In this document: one piece after another, positions 27,125 to 36,235 of the stretch | How positions within the stretch are numbered: position 1 is the first letter of the stretch | Layout of the letters: the number at the start of each line of letters is the position of its first letter | Assembly (NCBI RefSeq): GCF_903969135.1 | Contig: NZ_LR824569.1 | Coordinates: 5,043,001-5,107,000 of the forward strand | Direction of reading: 5' to 3' | DNA length: 64,000 nt | Origin: Chryseobacterium sp. JV274 | GTDB taxonomy: Bacteria > Bacteroidota > Bacteroidia > Flavobacteriales > Weeksellaceae | Notes under the pieces: model-generated | Databases searched by the model: none | Told to the model about the DNA's origin: nothing | What the model saw: only the letters and a program-made list of their open reading frames with translations | Made by a program: the position numbers and the translations under genes

Positions 27125-27959
27125 AAGGGTCAATTTTTGTTTTAGCACATCTGAATCCTAGATTATTAAGGCAGTAATCTGCTTTTATACTTCCCCTTAA
27201 TGCATACCGGATAAAGGCTGCATAATTTCTTAGATCAGAAGAAGTTACTGCTGCTCCGGCACAGAAGAGGTTGTCATTCACCGTATTATCTTTTCTGGAT
27301 TCTCCACTCATCATTACCGAATTGAAATCATAAGTCCATTCCCAAACCATTCCATACATATTATAAATTCCGTAATAATTAGGAGGTTCTTGTTTTATAG
27401 GTTGTTGGTTTTTATCCTTTTTTTGATAAGCTTTCAGAATATAATCTGTAAAAGCGGGATCCCTGGAGGCATCCGGAGTATATTGATCTGCCAGTGCCGC
27501 ATATTCCCATTCGTCGATTGCCGGAAGTCTTTTTCCTGTACTTTTAGCATAGGCTTCAGCGGCAAACCATGAAATATTGGTGACAGGTGCTTCCGGGCTT
27601 ATTCCTGCCGGGATTTCATAGTCACTTTTCCAATGTTTCAGGTAATTACTGTCTGCATAGAGTCTTAGTACTTTGCTTCGTGCCCATTGAGGATTTGCTT
27701 TAAGAAATCCAAGATATTCCCGGTTCGTAACAGGGCTGTCATCCAGGTAAAAAGTCTGTACTCTTACAATCCTTCCTGAATCTTTGCCTATGAATGCCTT
27801 ATATGTTCCTCCCTGTATTCTGATCATTTTCTTCTGACTTACAATCAGGTTTAAATGTTTTTGGGCTGGAATTTTTACTTTCGCTCTTTTCGTCTTTTCG
27901 GAACAACATGTCATTACTGAACAGACTGCCAGACCTACTATAATTACAAAAGTTCTCAT
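27063..27959 (-). CDS. Formylglycine-generating-enzyme-like (SUMF1/FGE-sulfatase domain) lipoprotein
   Basis: The 298-residue protein has a signal peptide with a probable lipobox (VMTCC near residue 18) and an FGE-sulfatase fold. The fold is visible as MIRIQGGTYKAFIGKDSG, FYLDDSPVTNREYLGFL, PVTNISWFAAEAYAKSTGKR, LPAIDEWEYAALA, NMYGMVWEWTYD and the C-terminal LNNLGFRCAK. The cysteines needed for true formylglycine synthesis are not evident, so it is more likely a binding or maturation protein. Its place between nirK and the SCO gene points to a role in nitrite reductase maturation. That role is inferred. Confidence 0.83.
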   Translation of the reverse strand: MRTFVIIVGLAVCSVMTCCSEKTKRAKVKIPAQKHLNLIVSQKKMIRIQGGTYKAFIGKDSGRIVRVQTFYLDDSPVTNREYLGFLKANPQWARSKVLRLYADSNYLKHWKSDYEIPAGISPEAPVTNISWFAAEAYAKSTGKRLPAIDEWEYAALADQYTPDASRDPAFTDYILKAYQKKDKNQQPIKQEPPNYYGIYNMYGMVWEWTYDFNSVMMSGESRKDNTVNDNLFCAGAAVTSSDLRNYAAFIRYALRGSIKADYCLNNLGFRCAKTKIDPYEKYNPHAAGFDDDILQQEK

Positions 27960-27995
27960 TGTTTCTCTTTTAAAATCCCAATGAACCTTAATTCA

Positions 27996-29033
27996 TTACT
28001 GGTTCTTTTTATACACTGCCGGATTGTCTGGTCCGGTTACTTTAATCTTACCTAGAGCACCTTTGTTGAATGCCCTGAAAATTGCATGATCTACAATCAC
28101 ATATTCTCCGGGAACTGTCGCTTTAAACTCTACAATAGACGCCCCGCCGGGAGGAATTACAGTGGTCTGTACATTATCATTTATTTTGCTGCCTCCTTCG
28201 ATGTATACTTTGTCAAAGATTTCCCCGATAATATGGAAAGAAGAGGTAAGATTCGGGCCGCCGTTCCCTACAAAAAACCTTACTGTTTCCCCTGTTTTTA
28301 CCTGAAGTTCTTTATCGCCTAAAAGAGAGGCTGTATTTCCATTGAAGACTACATATTCAGGATGCTCAGCAATCGCTTTATCCATGTCAAACTCCTGCAA
28401 ACCTTTATCTCCGAATTTTCCTTTCGTGTAAAAATCTCCCTGCATGATATAGAATTCCTTGTCTACTTTTGGAAGTCCGCCTTCAGGCTCTATAAGAATA
28501 AGACCGTACATTCCGTTGGCAATATGCATTCCTACAGGTGCTGTTGCACAATGGTAGACATATAATCCGGGGTTGAGTGCTTTGAAAGTAAAGACAGCTT
28601 CTTTACCGGGAGCCACAAAAGTAGCTTCAGCACCACCGCCAGGTCCGTTTACAGCATGAAGGTCAATATTATGGGGGAAGGTATTATTTTCATGGTTTTT
28701 AAGATGAAGTTTAATATCATCTCCAACTCTTGCCCGGATAAAGCTTCCGGGAACTGTTCCGTTGAAAGTCCAGAAATTATACTGTGTCCCATCTGCAAGT
28801 TCTCCCGTTTTCTCTATCGTTTCCAGTTTTACAATGATTTTTTTAGCAGCACGGGTTCCAACAGGGGCGGGAACATGAGGTGGAGCTGGCATCTTTAATT
28901 CTTCACTTGTTCCATCCGTTTTTATATTCTCCGTATTGGTACCATTGACTGTATCGGATGAAGTGCTTTGTTTACAGGCATTGAATATCATTACTGTGCA
29001 TAATGCTGTGGTGAGTACGATCGTTTTTTTCAT
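27996..29033 (-). CDS. nirK: Copper-containing nitrite reductase, lipoprotein form
   Basis: NirK reduces nitrite to NO in the periplasm. The 345-residue protein has a type II signal (FNAC, Cys20) and two cupredoxin domains. Type 1 copper ligands are His121 (FPHNIDLHA), Cys162 (YHCA), His170 and Met175 ([10 protein letters not shown]). Type 2 ligands are His126, His161 and His316 (VDHAIFRAF). Asp124 and His267 (SSFHIIGE) match the catalytic pair. All key residues are intact. It precedes the FGE-like, SCO and cytochrome c genes, an apparent maturation and electron-supply operon. Confidence 0.96.
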   Translation of the reverse strand: MKKTIVLTTALCTVMIFNACKQSTSSDTVNGTNTENIKTDGTSEELKMPAPPHVPAPVGTRAAKKIIVKLETIEKTGELADGTQYNFWTFNGTVPGSFIRARVGDDIKLHLKNHENNTFPHNIDLHAVNGPGGGAEATFVAPGKEAVFTFKALNPGLYVYHCATAPVGMHIANGMYGLILIEPEGGLPKVDKEFYIMQGDFYTKGKFGDKGLQEFDMDKAIAEHPEYVVFNGNTASLLGDKELQVKTGETVRFFVGNGGPNLTSSFHIIGEIFDKVYIEGGSKINDNVQTTVIPPGGASIVEFKATVPGEYVIVDHAIFRAFNKGALGKIKVTGPDNPAVYKKNQ

Positions 29034-29091
29034 AATAAGGGAATTAATAGTTTAAATTTTTCTGTTGGAGTAAATATTGTGCAGAGTTGCT

Positions 29092-29544
29092 TCAGTATTC
29101 ATTTTTTTGTTTTATAAATTGTAAGCTGATGGCTATACACAGAAATATTGCTTTGGCAGATTCAGCATAGATGAAATAATTATGCATTTCTGACGATAAA
29201 ACCGGTTTTCCAGCTGATAACAACTGGGCCCGGTTATCAAGGGCAGGGAGCATCCAGAATTTTTCTAACAGCAGGATGGCTAATAAAACGGCTATTATTA
29301 TAAAGTCTGTTTTCGTGTATTTTTTTCTGCTTACGAACATTCCTGCTACAATAAGAATAAGGAAAACACATTGTATTTTAGTGGATATTCCGAACATCAT
29401 CATTCCCAGCTCAAGGGCTACAGGAAGTGTCATTCCCGGAACCTGAAACTTCATGGGGGTTTCCAGAAAACTGACCGTGATAAAAACACCTGCCATCAGG
29501 CAAAGCATCATTAGCACCAATGGGTTTTTAGCATTCAGTTTCAT
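29092..29544 (-). CDS. Small four-helix membrane protein of the nirK operon
   Basis: This 150-residue protein has four predicted transmembrane helices (about 8-27, 38-75 as two segments, 83-98 and 128-145) and a conserved-looking ETPMKFQVPGMTLPVALELG loop. I do not recognise a named family. It is the first gene before nirK, 58 bp upstream on the same strand, with a half-operator (29575-29587) close to its start, so it is probably the leading gene of the nirK operon. Confidence 0.7.
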   Translation of the reverse strand: MKLNAKNPLVLMMLCLMAGVFITVSFLETPMKFQVPGMTLPVALELGMMMFGISTKIQCVFLILIVAGMFVSRKKYTKTDFIIIAVLLAILLLEKFWMLPALDNRAQLLSAGKPVLSSEMHNYFIYAESAKAIFLCIAISLQFIKQKNEY

Positions 29545-29844
29545 TTTTATTATTATTTGAGATATTAATACCTTTTTATCTTTTATTAAATTGTTTTCTG
29601 AGAAAATTTTGTTAAATAATCGATAAATATTTAGTCTTTTAATTTTAAAAATAGGAACCAGATACTTATATCATGAGCAGGGATATCTTTATCCTGAACT
29701 GCTGATGAACTGTAATTTTTACCGGTTTTTGAAGGTGCTTTCTTCTCCTTTTCTTATACAAATATAAAATCTATTTTAAGGATAAAAGAGTGAATTGTTT
29801 TTTATTTGTTCTGACTTTTATCACCTTATTTTCACTTTCAAAAT
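29545..29844. promoter_or_regulatory. Regulatory region of the nirK operon with two NsrR-like sites
   Basis: This 300-bp gap holds a half-site, TTTATCTTTTATT (29575-29587), 31 bp before the membrane-protein start. A fuller 26-bp site (29781-29806: ATAAAAGA, 8-9 bp, TTTTTTATT) has the same spacing as the sites at 30683 and 31194. It shows no gene. The sites suggest control by the nearby Rrf2 regulator. Confidence 0.55.
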
Positions 29845-30621
29845 TTATTCTTTTGTTGCGATAATCACCACAGCACACATGTTTTGTTCATGTTTTTTGA
29901 ATATCTTTTTCATTTTGAGCACTCTCTTTCTGATGGAAGGATTGAGTAATATATTTTTAGCAATTTTAATGGCTCCGGAAACCCCTTCGTCATCAATAAT
30001 TCTTTGAGGTTCCAGAAGATGCATGGGTGCAGTTTCTACTTTCAGTACTTTAAATCCTTCTTTTTCCAATAATGCGGTCCACTCAGAAACGGTCAGCGGA
30101 CGTGCATTCACCTTGATAGCCAAAGCCAGTTCCTTCTGAATATGCAGTTTTACATTACTGTCGAGATTCTCCGGTCTTAAAGCCAGTTCATGAATTGCAT
30201 AATATCCTTTAGGTTTCAGGATTCTGTAGGCTTCCTGAATAATTTCTGCTTTCCGGTGATCTGCATGCATGCTCAGCATCGCTTCTCCATAGACTTTACT
30301 GGCCGATTGTTCAGGTAAAGAACTCTCTGCTGCATTTCCCAGTTTAAATTGGGCTGATATCCCTCCAAATTCCCTGTTAAGATACTCTACGGCACTTTGT
30401 TCCGCATCAATTCCTATATAAGAACCAGGTTTTTTTTCCAATGTCATGTGCGCGGTGAATCCAAGACCGGGAGCAAATTCCACCATATCATCAGCAGAGG
30501 TGATGTCCAGCATTGATAACATTTTTTTGGTCAGCGCAAGACCTCCGGGACGCAACACTTTTTTACCGATTTTAGCCAGTAACCAGTGTCCGGACATTTT
30601 CTCAATATTTTCTGTATACAT
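29845..30621 (-). CDS. Class I SAM-dependent methyltransferase
   Basis: This 258-residue methyltransferase has the SAM-binding motif I in MVEFAPGLGFTAHMT (about 45-59), motif II around SYIGIDAEQSAVEYL, and a post-motif segment KVYGEAMLSMHAD. I start it at 30621 (MYTENIEKMSGHW) because the preceding 14 residues of the longer frame from 30663 are Asn-rich and unlike coding sequence. It lies downstream of an NsrR-like palindrome and beside the Rrf2 gene, so it is probably part of the NO response. Its substrate is unknown. Confidence 0.82.
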   Translation of the reverse strand: MYTENIEKMSGHWLLAKIGKKVLRPGGLALTKKMLSMLDITSADDMVEFAPGLGFTAHMTLEKKPGSYIGIDAEQSAVEYLNREFGGISAQFKLGNAAESSLPEQSASKVYGEAMLSMHADHRKAEIIQEAYRILKPKGYYAIHELALRPENLDSNVKLHIQKELALAIKVNARPLTVSEWTALLEKEGFKVLKVETAPMHLLEPQRIIDDEGVSGAIKIAKNILLNPSIRKRVLKMKKIFKKHEQNMCAVVIIATKE

Positions 30622-30682
30622 TAGATTGTTATTTAATAAGTTAATTAAATTATAAGACCCCATTTTTTTGAATTTATTTAAT

Positions 30683-30708
30683 ATATAAAGACTTTTTTGT
30701 CTTTTATT
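30683..30708. promoter_or_regulatory. NsrR-like operator before the methyltransferase gene
   Basis: The halves ATAAAGA and TCTTTTATT are separated by 8 bases. AAAGAC-N6-GTCTTT is a perfect inner palindrome. It lies just downstream of the Rrf2 stop and 20-60 bp before the methyltransferase start. Confidence 0.6.
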
Positions 30709-30721
30709 TATTTAAATTTTT

Positions 30722-31153
30722 TTACACCTTCAGATGGGTTAGTTTTAAATCCAGGTTATCAACAAAAGCCTGAATTTTTGAAGTTTCAAGCATGATACGA
30801 AGATCTTGTCTGATGCTTTTAAACTGCTCATGCAAAGGGCAGGGATGTATTTCTGAGCATTGCTCCAGACCAAGTCCACAACCGGAGAAAAGCTTATCAC
30901 CATCAATTTCCCTTACAATATCAGCAATGGAAGTATTCAGGTTTTTCTGATCCATATAAAAACCTCCATTCGGGCCTTTGGCAGATTGTACAAATCCTTT
31001 TCTGCTCAGGTCCTGCAAAATTTTGGCGATAAAGTGTTCCGGCGAATGGATGCTTTTTGAAATGTCTTTAATCCCGACCCTGCTGCCATTTTTAGACTGC
31101 TGGGCGATGTAGATCAAAGCTCTTAAGGCATATTCACAGGTTTTTGAAAACAT
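30722..31153 (-). CDS. Rrf2-family regulator, NsrR-like
   Basis: This 143-residue winged-helix repressor opens with the Rrf2 signature MFSKTCEYALRALIYIA and has the wing GPNGGFYM. Three cysteines, Cys92, Cys99 and Cys105 (GCGLGLEQCSEIHPC), sit where NsrR/IscR proteins bind an Fe-S cluster. NsrR senses NO through that cluster. Next to nirK, qNOR, ric and hemerythrin genes, an NO-sensing role is the best inference. Matching palindromes lie before its own gene and three neighbours. Confidence 0.88.
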   Translation of the reverse strand: MFSKTCEYALRALIYIAQQSKNGSRVGIKDISKSIHSPEHFIAKILQDLSRKGFVQSAKGPNGGFYMDQKNLNTSIADIVREIDGDKLFSGCGLGLEQCSEIHPCPLHEQFKSIRQDLRIMLETSKIQAFVDNLDLKLTHLKV

Positions 31154-31193
31154 TTTTCTGAGTTTTATGAGACAAAGATAGAAAGATATTTTT

Positions 31194-31219
31194 AATAAAA
31201 GATAAATTACTCTTTTATT
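31194..31219. promoter_or_regulatory. NsrR-like operator before the Rrf2 gene
   Basis: A perfect inverted repeat AATAAAAGA (31194-31202) / TCTTTTATT (31211-31219) with an 8-base spacer lies 41 bp before the start of the Rrf2 gene. This is the most symmetric member of the set and suggests autoregulation. Confidence 0.65.
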
Positions 31220-31253
31220 TTTTTAAAGCTGACGAAGGTCATAAATAAACTGG

Positions 31254-32066
31254 CTATCCGATGGAACTTTGAGTCGTTTTATTACTCTTTCTCAAGTCTG
31301 AAGGTCTGGATTGTGTAAATTCGCGAAAAGTATCACTAAAGGCGCTAATGGAACTGTAGCCTACATCATCAGCAATTTCATTGATAGGCTTGTCTGTATT
31401 TAAAAGTAATTCAATGGCTTTGATGATTCTTAATGTTTTCAGGTATTGAAGAAAAGAAATATCCATATCTGCTTTGAAAAGTCGGGACATAGAGCGTTCA
31501 CTCAGGCCAAATCTGGTGCTTACATTGGCCAAAGTAAGTTTTTCGCTGATATTCCATTCCAGATAAGATACAATTTTCATCATTTGTTTGTTGTGAGTGG
31601 CAGGAAGAATGATGGGTAACGGCTGTTGATGGGTTTTGGGCAGTATTTTTTTTAAAGCGACCAGAAATTCAAAATTTTCGTCTTTTGCAGTAACATGTTT
31701 TTCATCCCATATTTCAGTATACTTGATCATCTGAATCAGCAGTTCTGATGCCGGATATATTCCCAGTCTGCTGTAGAAGGGATCTGAGAGGTCATCATGA
31801 GCATAGAAATAAAGAGAACGAAGAACTGTGGCGGAGTGTCCGATCTCTAAAATATGTTCCATTCCCTGCGGAATCCAGAAGAAATGCCGGGCCGGAACCA
31901 CATACGTCCTGTTGCTGATCGTAATATAGGCAATACCACCTTCCACATAGCTCAGCTGTCCTTTCGTATGCTTGTGGAAAGGAATCAGTTTTTCCGATTT
32001 CTCGTGCATAACAAATACACTTTTGTCGTCTTTATCAATATCAGGAAGTGCAGCAATTAATCCCAT
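31254..32066 (-). CDS. AraC-family regulator with N-terminal cupin domain
   Basis: This 270-residue regulator has a cupin-like sensing domain (about 20-100, PFHKHTKGQLSYVEGGIAYI and PQGMEHILEIG). Its C-terminal pair of HTH motifs covers about 160-265 (TLANVSTRFGLSERSMSRLF and INEIADDVGYSSISAFSDTF). Proteins of this shape often control a divergent drug efflux operon, and here the TolC-HlyD-MFS operon starts 132 bp away on the other strand. A GGCCGG-containing motif in between (32107) is a candidate site. The inducer is unknown. Confidence 0.87.
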   Translation of the reverse strand: MGLIAALPDIDKDDKSVFVMHEKSEKLIPFHKHTKGQLSYVEGGIAYITISNRTYVVPARHFFWIPQGMEHILEIGHSATVLRSLYFYAHDDLSDPFYSRLGIYPASELLIQMIKYTEIWDEKHVTAKDENFEFLVALKKILPKTHQQPLPIILPATHNKQMMKIVSYLEWNISEKLTLANVSTRFGLSERSMSRLFKADMDISFLQYLKTLRIIKAIELLLNTDKPINEIADDVGYSSISAFSDTFREFTQSRPSDLRKSNKTTQSSIG

Positions 32067-32106
32067 AAAAAAATATAAAATACCAATGAGAATGCAAATA
32101 TAATCA

Positions 32107-32174
32107 TTTGGCCGGAATCATGTAAAAGTTGACTATTTTAGATAAATATAATTTCCGGATTGAGGATAAATTTG
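32107..32174 (+). promoter_or_regulatory. Promoter region of the efflux operon
   Basis: The -7 box TAAATTTG (32167-32174) fits TAnnTTTG and lies 25 bp before the TolC start. Upstream, TTTGGCCGGAA (32107-32117) is repeated exactly before the GlxA-type gene at 36293, so it may be an AraC-type binding element. Confidence 0.5.
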
Positions 32175-32198
32175 CAGTGCAATAATTCAAAAATTCAA

Positions 32199-33521
32199 AT
32201 GAAAATTTATGTCGCCGGATTGCTGATGCTGGGAATTTCCTACACAATATCAGCTCAGACAGGCAGTTCAACAAAGGATACCCTACGACTCTCCTTAAAA
32301 GATGCATGGCAAAAAGCTGAAGAAAACAGCCGTCATATCAGAATCAATACCATCAATGTAGACATTGCGGAAGCTGAAGTAAAAGATGCAAAAAGAGAAC
32401 GGCTTCCGGAAATAGAAGTTAAAGGTTCTGCAGAAAAAGCGTCCAACATTCCCATCTATGAAAACGGAATCTTTTCCAAACCAACCCAGCATGAAGTCAT
32501 TCACACGCTTTACCGGGCGGGAGCAGATTTTTATCTGAACATTTATAACGGAAACAAGCTGAATCTTAAGATTAAGGAAAATCAGACTCTTCAGAAAATT
32601 AAGGATATCCAGAAAGAGCAGTCTGTTTCTGATATTCATTATAAAACTGCAGCGCTTTATCTTGAACTCCAGAAAGCTTTAATTTTCAGAAACCTTATAC
32701 AGCAAGATATTGCCGATCAGAAGACACAGCTTAAAGAAATTCAGGCCCTTTATAAAAACGGAGTCGTTTTAAAAAGTGATGTTTTAAGGATTGAGCTTGA
32801 ACTTTCAAAACGGAAGATGGCTTTAGTAACTATAGAAAATGATATTCTCATTGCTACACAAAAGCTGAACATTATCCTGGGTATTCCTGATGAGCAGATT
32901 GTTATTCCTGAAGCACCATTTAATCAATGGAATGAAAATACTCCTTACAATGACTATTTGAAACTGGCGCTGGATCACTCTTTCAGTTATCATGTCTCTG
33001 AACAGCAGACAGAACTGAGTAAGATAAAACTGAAGCAGGTAAAAGCCAATGTAAGACCTAAAATCGGGATGTATGGTGAATTCTACTATGCCAATCCGCA
33101 GATTTTTCTTTATCCCTACAATCCTTATTGGTATTCATTGGGAATAGTTGGAGTCAAGGCATCTTTTTCCATTTCTTCTCTTTATCATAATACCCATAAA
33201 GTAAAAGCCGCACAGTTGGAATTTGAAAAAGAAGAGGAGGTACACAAGGATACAGAAGATAAAGTAAGACAACAGGTGAAAGAAGCTTATCTGAGGTATC
33301 AGGAAGCTCTTGAGCAGATAAAGGTAGCGGAAGCCAATGTCATTCAGGCCAAAGAGAATGCACGTATTATTAAGAATACTTACTTCAGCCAGACTTCTCT
33401 TATTACAGAACTGCTGGATGCAGATATACAGCTTCTTCAGACAAAATTTGAACTGGAAGCAGCAAAAATTATGGCACAGAACAATTATTATTTACTACAA
33501 AACATTACAGGCGTTTTATAA
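32199..33521 (+). CDS. TolC-family outer membrane efflux protein
   Basis: This 440-residue outer membrane channel of a tripartite pump has a signal peptide of about 20 residues (MKIYVAGLLMLGISYTISAQ). Two OEP repeats of long amphipathic helices follow (LSLKDAWQKAEENSRHIRI and, late, NVIQAKENARIIKNTYFSQT). I start it at 32199. The frame is open from 32160, but that part overlaps the -7 box. It is followed 4 bp later by the HlyD gene and then the MFS gene, so the three subunits are co-expressed. Confidence 0.9.
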   Translation: MKIYVAGLLMLGISYTISAQTGSSTKDTLRLSLKDAWQKAEENSRHIRINTINVDIAEAEVKDAKRERLPEIEVKGSAEKASNIPIYENGIFSKPTQHEVIHTLYRAGADFYLNIYNGNKLNLKIKENQTLQKIKDIQKEQSVSDIHYKTAALYLELQKALIFRNLIQQDIADQKTQLKEIQALYKNGVVLKSDVLRIELELSKRKMALVTIENDILIATQKLNIILGIPDEQIVIPEAPFNQWNENTPYNDYLKLALDHSFSYHVSEQQTELSKIKLKQVKANVRPKIGMYGEFYYANPQIFLYPYNPYWYSLGIVGVKASFSISSLYHNTHKVKAAQLEFEKEEEVHKDTEDKVRQQVKEAYLRYQEALEQIKVAEANVIQAKENARIIKNTYFSQTSLITELLDADIQLLQTKFELEAAKIMAQNNYYLLQNITGVL

Positions 33522-33525
33522 TACA

Positions 33526-34590
33526 ATGAAAAAAAAATATACTCCCACGGACAGGTTGATCACAAAGATCACAGGATGGATTTCAGTCTTAATCGTTGCC
33601 GCACTTGCCATATGGGGCGGTTTTACTCTAAAGAACTATTATGCATATGAACAGACCAATGATGCACAGGTTCAGGAATATGTGAACCCTATTATTTCAA
33701 GAGCCGGAGGCTTTATCGTAGCTGTGAAATTTGAAGAAAATCAGGAAGTTAAAAAAGGGGATACGCTTCTGATTATAGATAACCGTGAATATATCCTTCA
33801 GCAAAAACAGACTCAGGCAGCTCTTCAGAAAGCCCGTGCCCAGCTGAAAGTATTGGAAAGCAACACAGGTACCACAGAAAAAGAAGCTGCAGCAGCAATG
33901 GCTCAGATAGATGCCAATAAAGCAAAAGTATGGAAGCAGCAGCTTGATTATAACAGATATAAAAAACTCTATGATGAAGAATCTGCCACAAAACAGCGGC
34001 TTGAAGATGTAAAAGCAACGTTGGATGTCAATGAAAGTGATTACAAATCTTCTCAGGATAATTATGCAGCTTCAAAATCAAAAATAAATGATATTCAGGC
34101 AGAAAAAACAGTTGTACTGGCAGAAATTGTAAGACTGGAAGCACTGCTGGACCGTCATAAACTTGATGTCAGCTATACCGCAGTTACTGCTGCTTATGAC
34201 GGAAGAATGGGGAGAAGAACTGTTGAAGTTGGGCAGATGATTGATGCCGGAGAAACGTTGGCATTTATTGTCAATAATGAAACAGATAAATGGGTGGTTG
34301 CGAATTATAAGGAAACACAGATCAAGGATATGCATATCGGGGATCATGTGAAAATTGTAGCAGATTCTTATCCTGACAGGGAATTTAAAGGAACTATCAT
34401 TTCGCTTTCCCCGGCTACCGGATCAAGTTTTTCATTACTGCCACCGGATAATTCTACCGGGAACTATGTGAAGATTGTACAGCGTATTCCTGTGAGAATA
34501 AAAGTAGATGGAACAAGAAAAGATATTGATGTGCTGAAAGTGGGAATGAATGTGAATGTATATGCCGACAAAAAACATTCTAATGGCTAA
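33526..34590 (+). CDS. HlyD/EmrA-type membrane fusion protein
   Basis: This 354-residue periplasmic adaptor has one N-terminal transmembrane helix (about 18-40), then a split biotinyl-lipoyl domain (ISRAGGFIVAVKFEENQEVKKGDTLLIID) interrupted by a long coiled coil (about 90-200, QTQAALQKARAQLKVLES onward). The C-terminal beta-barrel contains VVANYKETQIKDMHIGDHV. I start it at 33526 (MKKKYTPTDRL), 4 bp after the TolC stop; the frame is open further upstream within the TolC gene but not coding there. The EmrA-like layout suits the MFS partner. Confidence 0.9.
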   Translation: MKKKYTPTDRLITKITGWISVLIVAALAIWGGFTLKNYYAYEQTNDAQVQEYVNPIISRAGGFIVAVKFEENQEVKKGDTLLIIDNREYILQQKQTQAALQKARAQLKVLESNTGTTEKEAAAAMAQIDANKAKVWKQQLDYNRYKKLYDEESATKQRLEDVKATLDVNESDYKSSQDNYAASKSKINDIQAEKTVVLAEIVRLEALLDRHKLDVSYTAVTAAYDGRMGRRTVEVGQMIDAGETLAFIVNNETDKWVVANYKETQIKDMHIGDHVKIVADSYPDREFKGTIISLSPATGSSFSLLPPDNSTGNYVKIVQRIPVRIKVDGTRKDIDVLKVGMNVNVYADKKHSNG

Positions 34591-36175
34591 AAGACAAATG
34601 CCCTTTTTCAAAAAATGGGCACCGGAATGGCTGATCAAGATCATTCTCTTTTCGATGACTCTTCCGGGAATCATTATATTTTTTCTTCCTTTAGCTAATG
34701 TGAATGCAGCAGCGGGATATTATGGGAGCGAACCAGCGGATATTCAGTTTTCTGTAGCACTGTTTTATGCAGGATATGTAGGATTTTACAGTTTGGAAAG
34801 AAGATTTTTTAGCTTTCTGGCTGCAAAGGAATATTTTCTTCTGTTTACCACACTGCAGATTTTGGCCTGCCTCGTATGTTATTTTACCCGTGAAATTTAT
34901 ATCCTGTTTCCGGTGCGTTTCATGCAGGGAATGTTATTTGCAGGAAATGTGAATCTTTCGCTTACCCTGATTTTTACGAGGCTGAGCAGTGAAAGAGGAA
35001 GGGAGATTAGTTTTTCAGTGTTCTTCGGAATTCTGATCTGTGCGCTGCCGTTTAATAATCTGATCACTGCGGATCTTATTGATTCCTATAATTTTAATAT
35101 TGTCTATAAAACGGCAATATTCTCTTACCTGCCGGGACTTATTTTCCTCACTCTTGCCATGAGCAATTACAGAACCCATGCGAGATTTCATCTGTATAAG
35201 CTGGATTGGCAGAGCTTCGGGCTGTTCAGTACGATCCTGGTACTGGTAGGATATATTACCATTTTTGGACAGGAATATTACTGGCTGGAAGATAACCGGA
35301 TTCTGGGTAGTGTCATAGGAATTGTTGTTTTGGGAGGGATATCCATTTTCCGCCAGCAGACCATTAAAAGACCCTATATTGATCTTCGGATTTTTAAATA
35401 CAGAAACTTTAAAGTAGGGTTGCTGATCCTTTTTGTGATGTATATCTGTCGGTTTGCCTCAGGAATTGTCAACAATTATTTTGCTTCGGAACTGCATCTG
35501 GATCCGTTTCATATTTCCTATATCAATATTTTCAATCTTGCAGGGTTGGTTGCAGGGGTAATTATTGCCTGCTGTATGGTTTTGCAAAAGAAAAATATAA
35601 GGTATATCTGGGGCTTTGGATTTCTAATGCTTTTGATCTTTCATGGATTAATGTATTACTCTTTTGATGTTCAGGCTGATGAGTTTAATTATTATATTCC
35701 GTTGTTTCTCCAGGGATTGGGGGTAGGATTGATTATGGTTCCGACTATTATTTTTATTATTTCTTCAGTTCCTGCTATTATTGGTCCTTCAGCTGCTGCA
35801 ACGGCTCTGGCAGTCCGATATCTGGGATTTTGCATCAGTATAGCACTGATCAATTTTTTTGAATTGTTTGAAAAAAGTCGCCATTATAATGCTTTTCAGG
35901 ATCATTTAAGTGCTGTGGATTCGGCAGTCAAAAATTTTCTTCATCAGCAGACAGCTAAACTTATTTCCAGAGGGATGCCTGAAGACAAGGCGGTAAAAGC
36001 GGCCAATAAGCTGCTGGTAGGAAGAATGAATGTTCAGGATCATGTCCGTTTTGCTATGGATTATTATGAAATGATGATGTGGCTGCTTGCGGCTTCACTG
36101 TTATTGATTTTTCTTTTTCCCTATCTGAATCGTACAGCTCTTTATTTGAAATCACGAAGACTGTCACCAGCTTAG
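34583..36175 (+). CDS. MFS efflux transporter (EmrB/DHA2-like)
   Basis: This 530-residue inner membrane transporter has 12-14 predicted helices. It starts at 34583 (MAKRQMPFFKKW), overlapping the HlyD stop by 8 bp, which suggests coupled translation. Helices begin near WLIKIILFSMTLPGIIIFFL, and a charged loop SSERGREI sits in the position of an MFS motif. It has a large C-terminal cytosolic part before the last helix. With TolC and HlyD it should form a drug-proton pump spanning both membranes. The substrate is unknown. Confidence 0.88.
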   Translation: MAKRQMPFFKKWAPEWLIKIILFSMTLPGIIIFFLPLANVNAAAGYYGSEPADIQFSVALFYAGYVGFYSLERRFFSFLAAKEYFLLFTTLQILACLVCYFTREIYILFPVRFMQGMLFAGNVNLSLTLIFTRLSSERGREISFSVFFGILICALPFNNLITADLIDSYNFNIVYKTAIFSYLPGLIFLTLAMSNYRTHARFHLYKLDWQSFGLFSTILVLVGYITIFGQEYYWLEDNRILGSVIGIVVLGGISIFRQQTIKRPYIDLRIFKYRNFKVGLLILFVMYICRFASGIVNNYFASELHLDPFHISYINIFNLAGLVAGVIIACCMVLQKKNIRYIWGFGFLMLLIFHGLMYYSFDVQADEFNYYIPLFLQGLGVGLIMVPTIIFIISSVPAIIGPSAAATALAVRYLGFCISIALINFFELFEKSRHYNAFQDHLSAVDSAVKNFLHQQTAKLISRGMPEDKAVKAANKLLVGRMNVQDHVRFAMDYYEMMMWLLAASLLLIFLFPYLNRTALYLKSRRLSPA

Positions 36176-36235
36176 GTGAAATTTTTAATGATTTGGAAAG
36201 TATAGCTAGTTAAGCTAATTTTATAGTAGAGTGCT

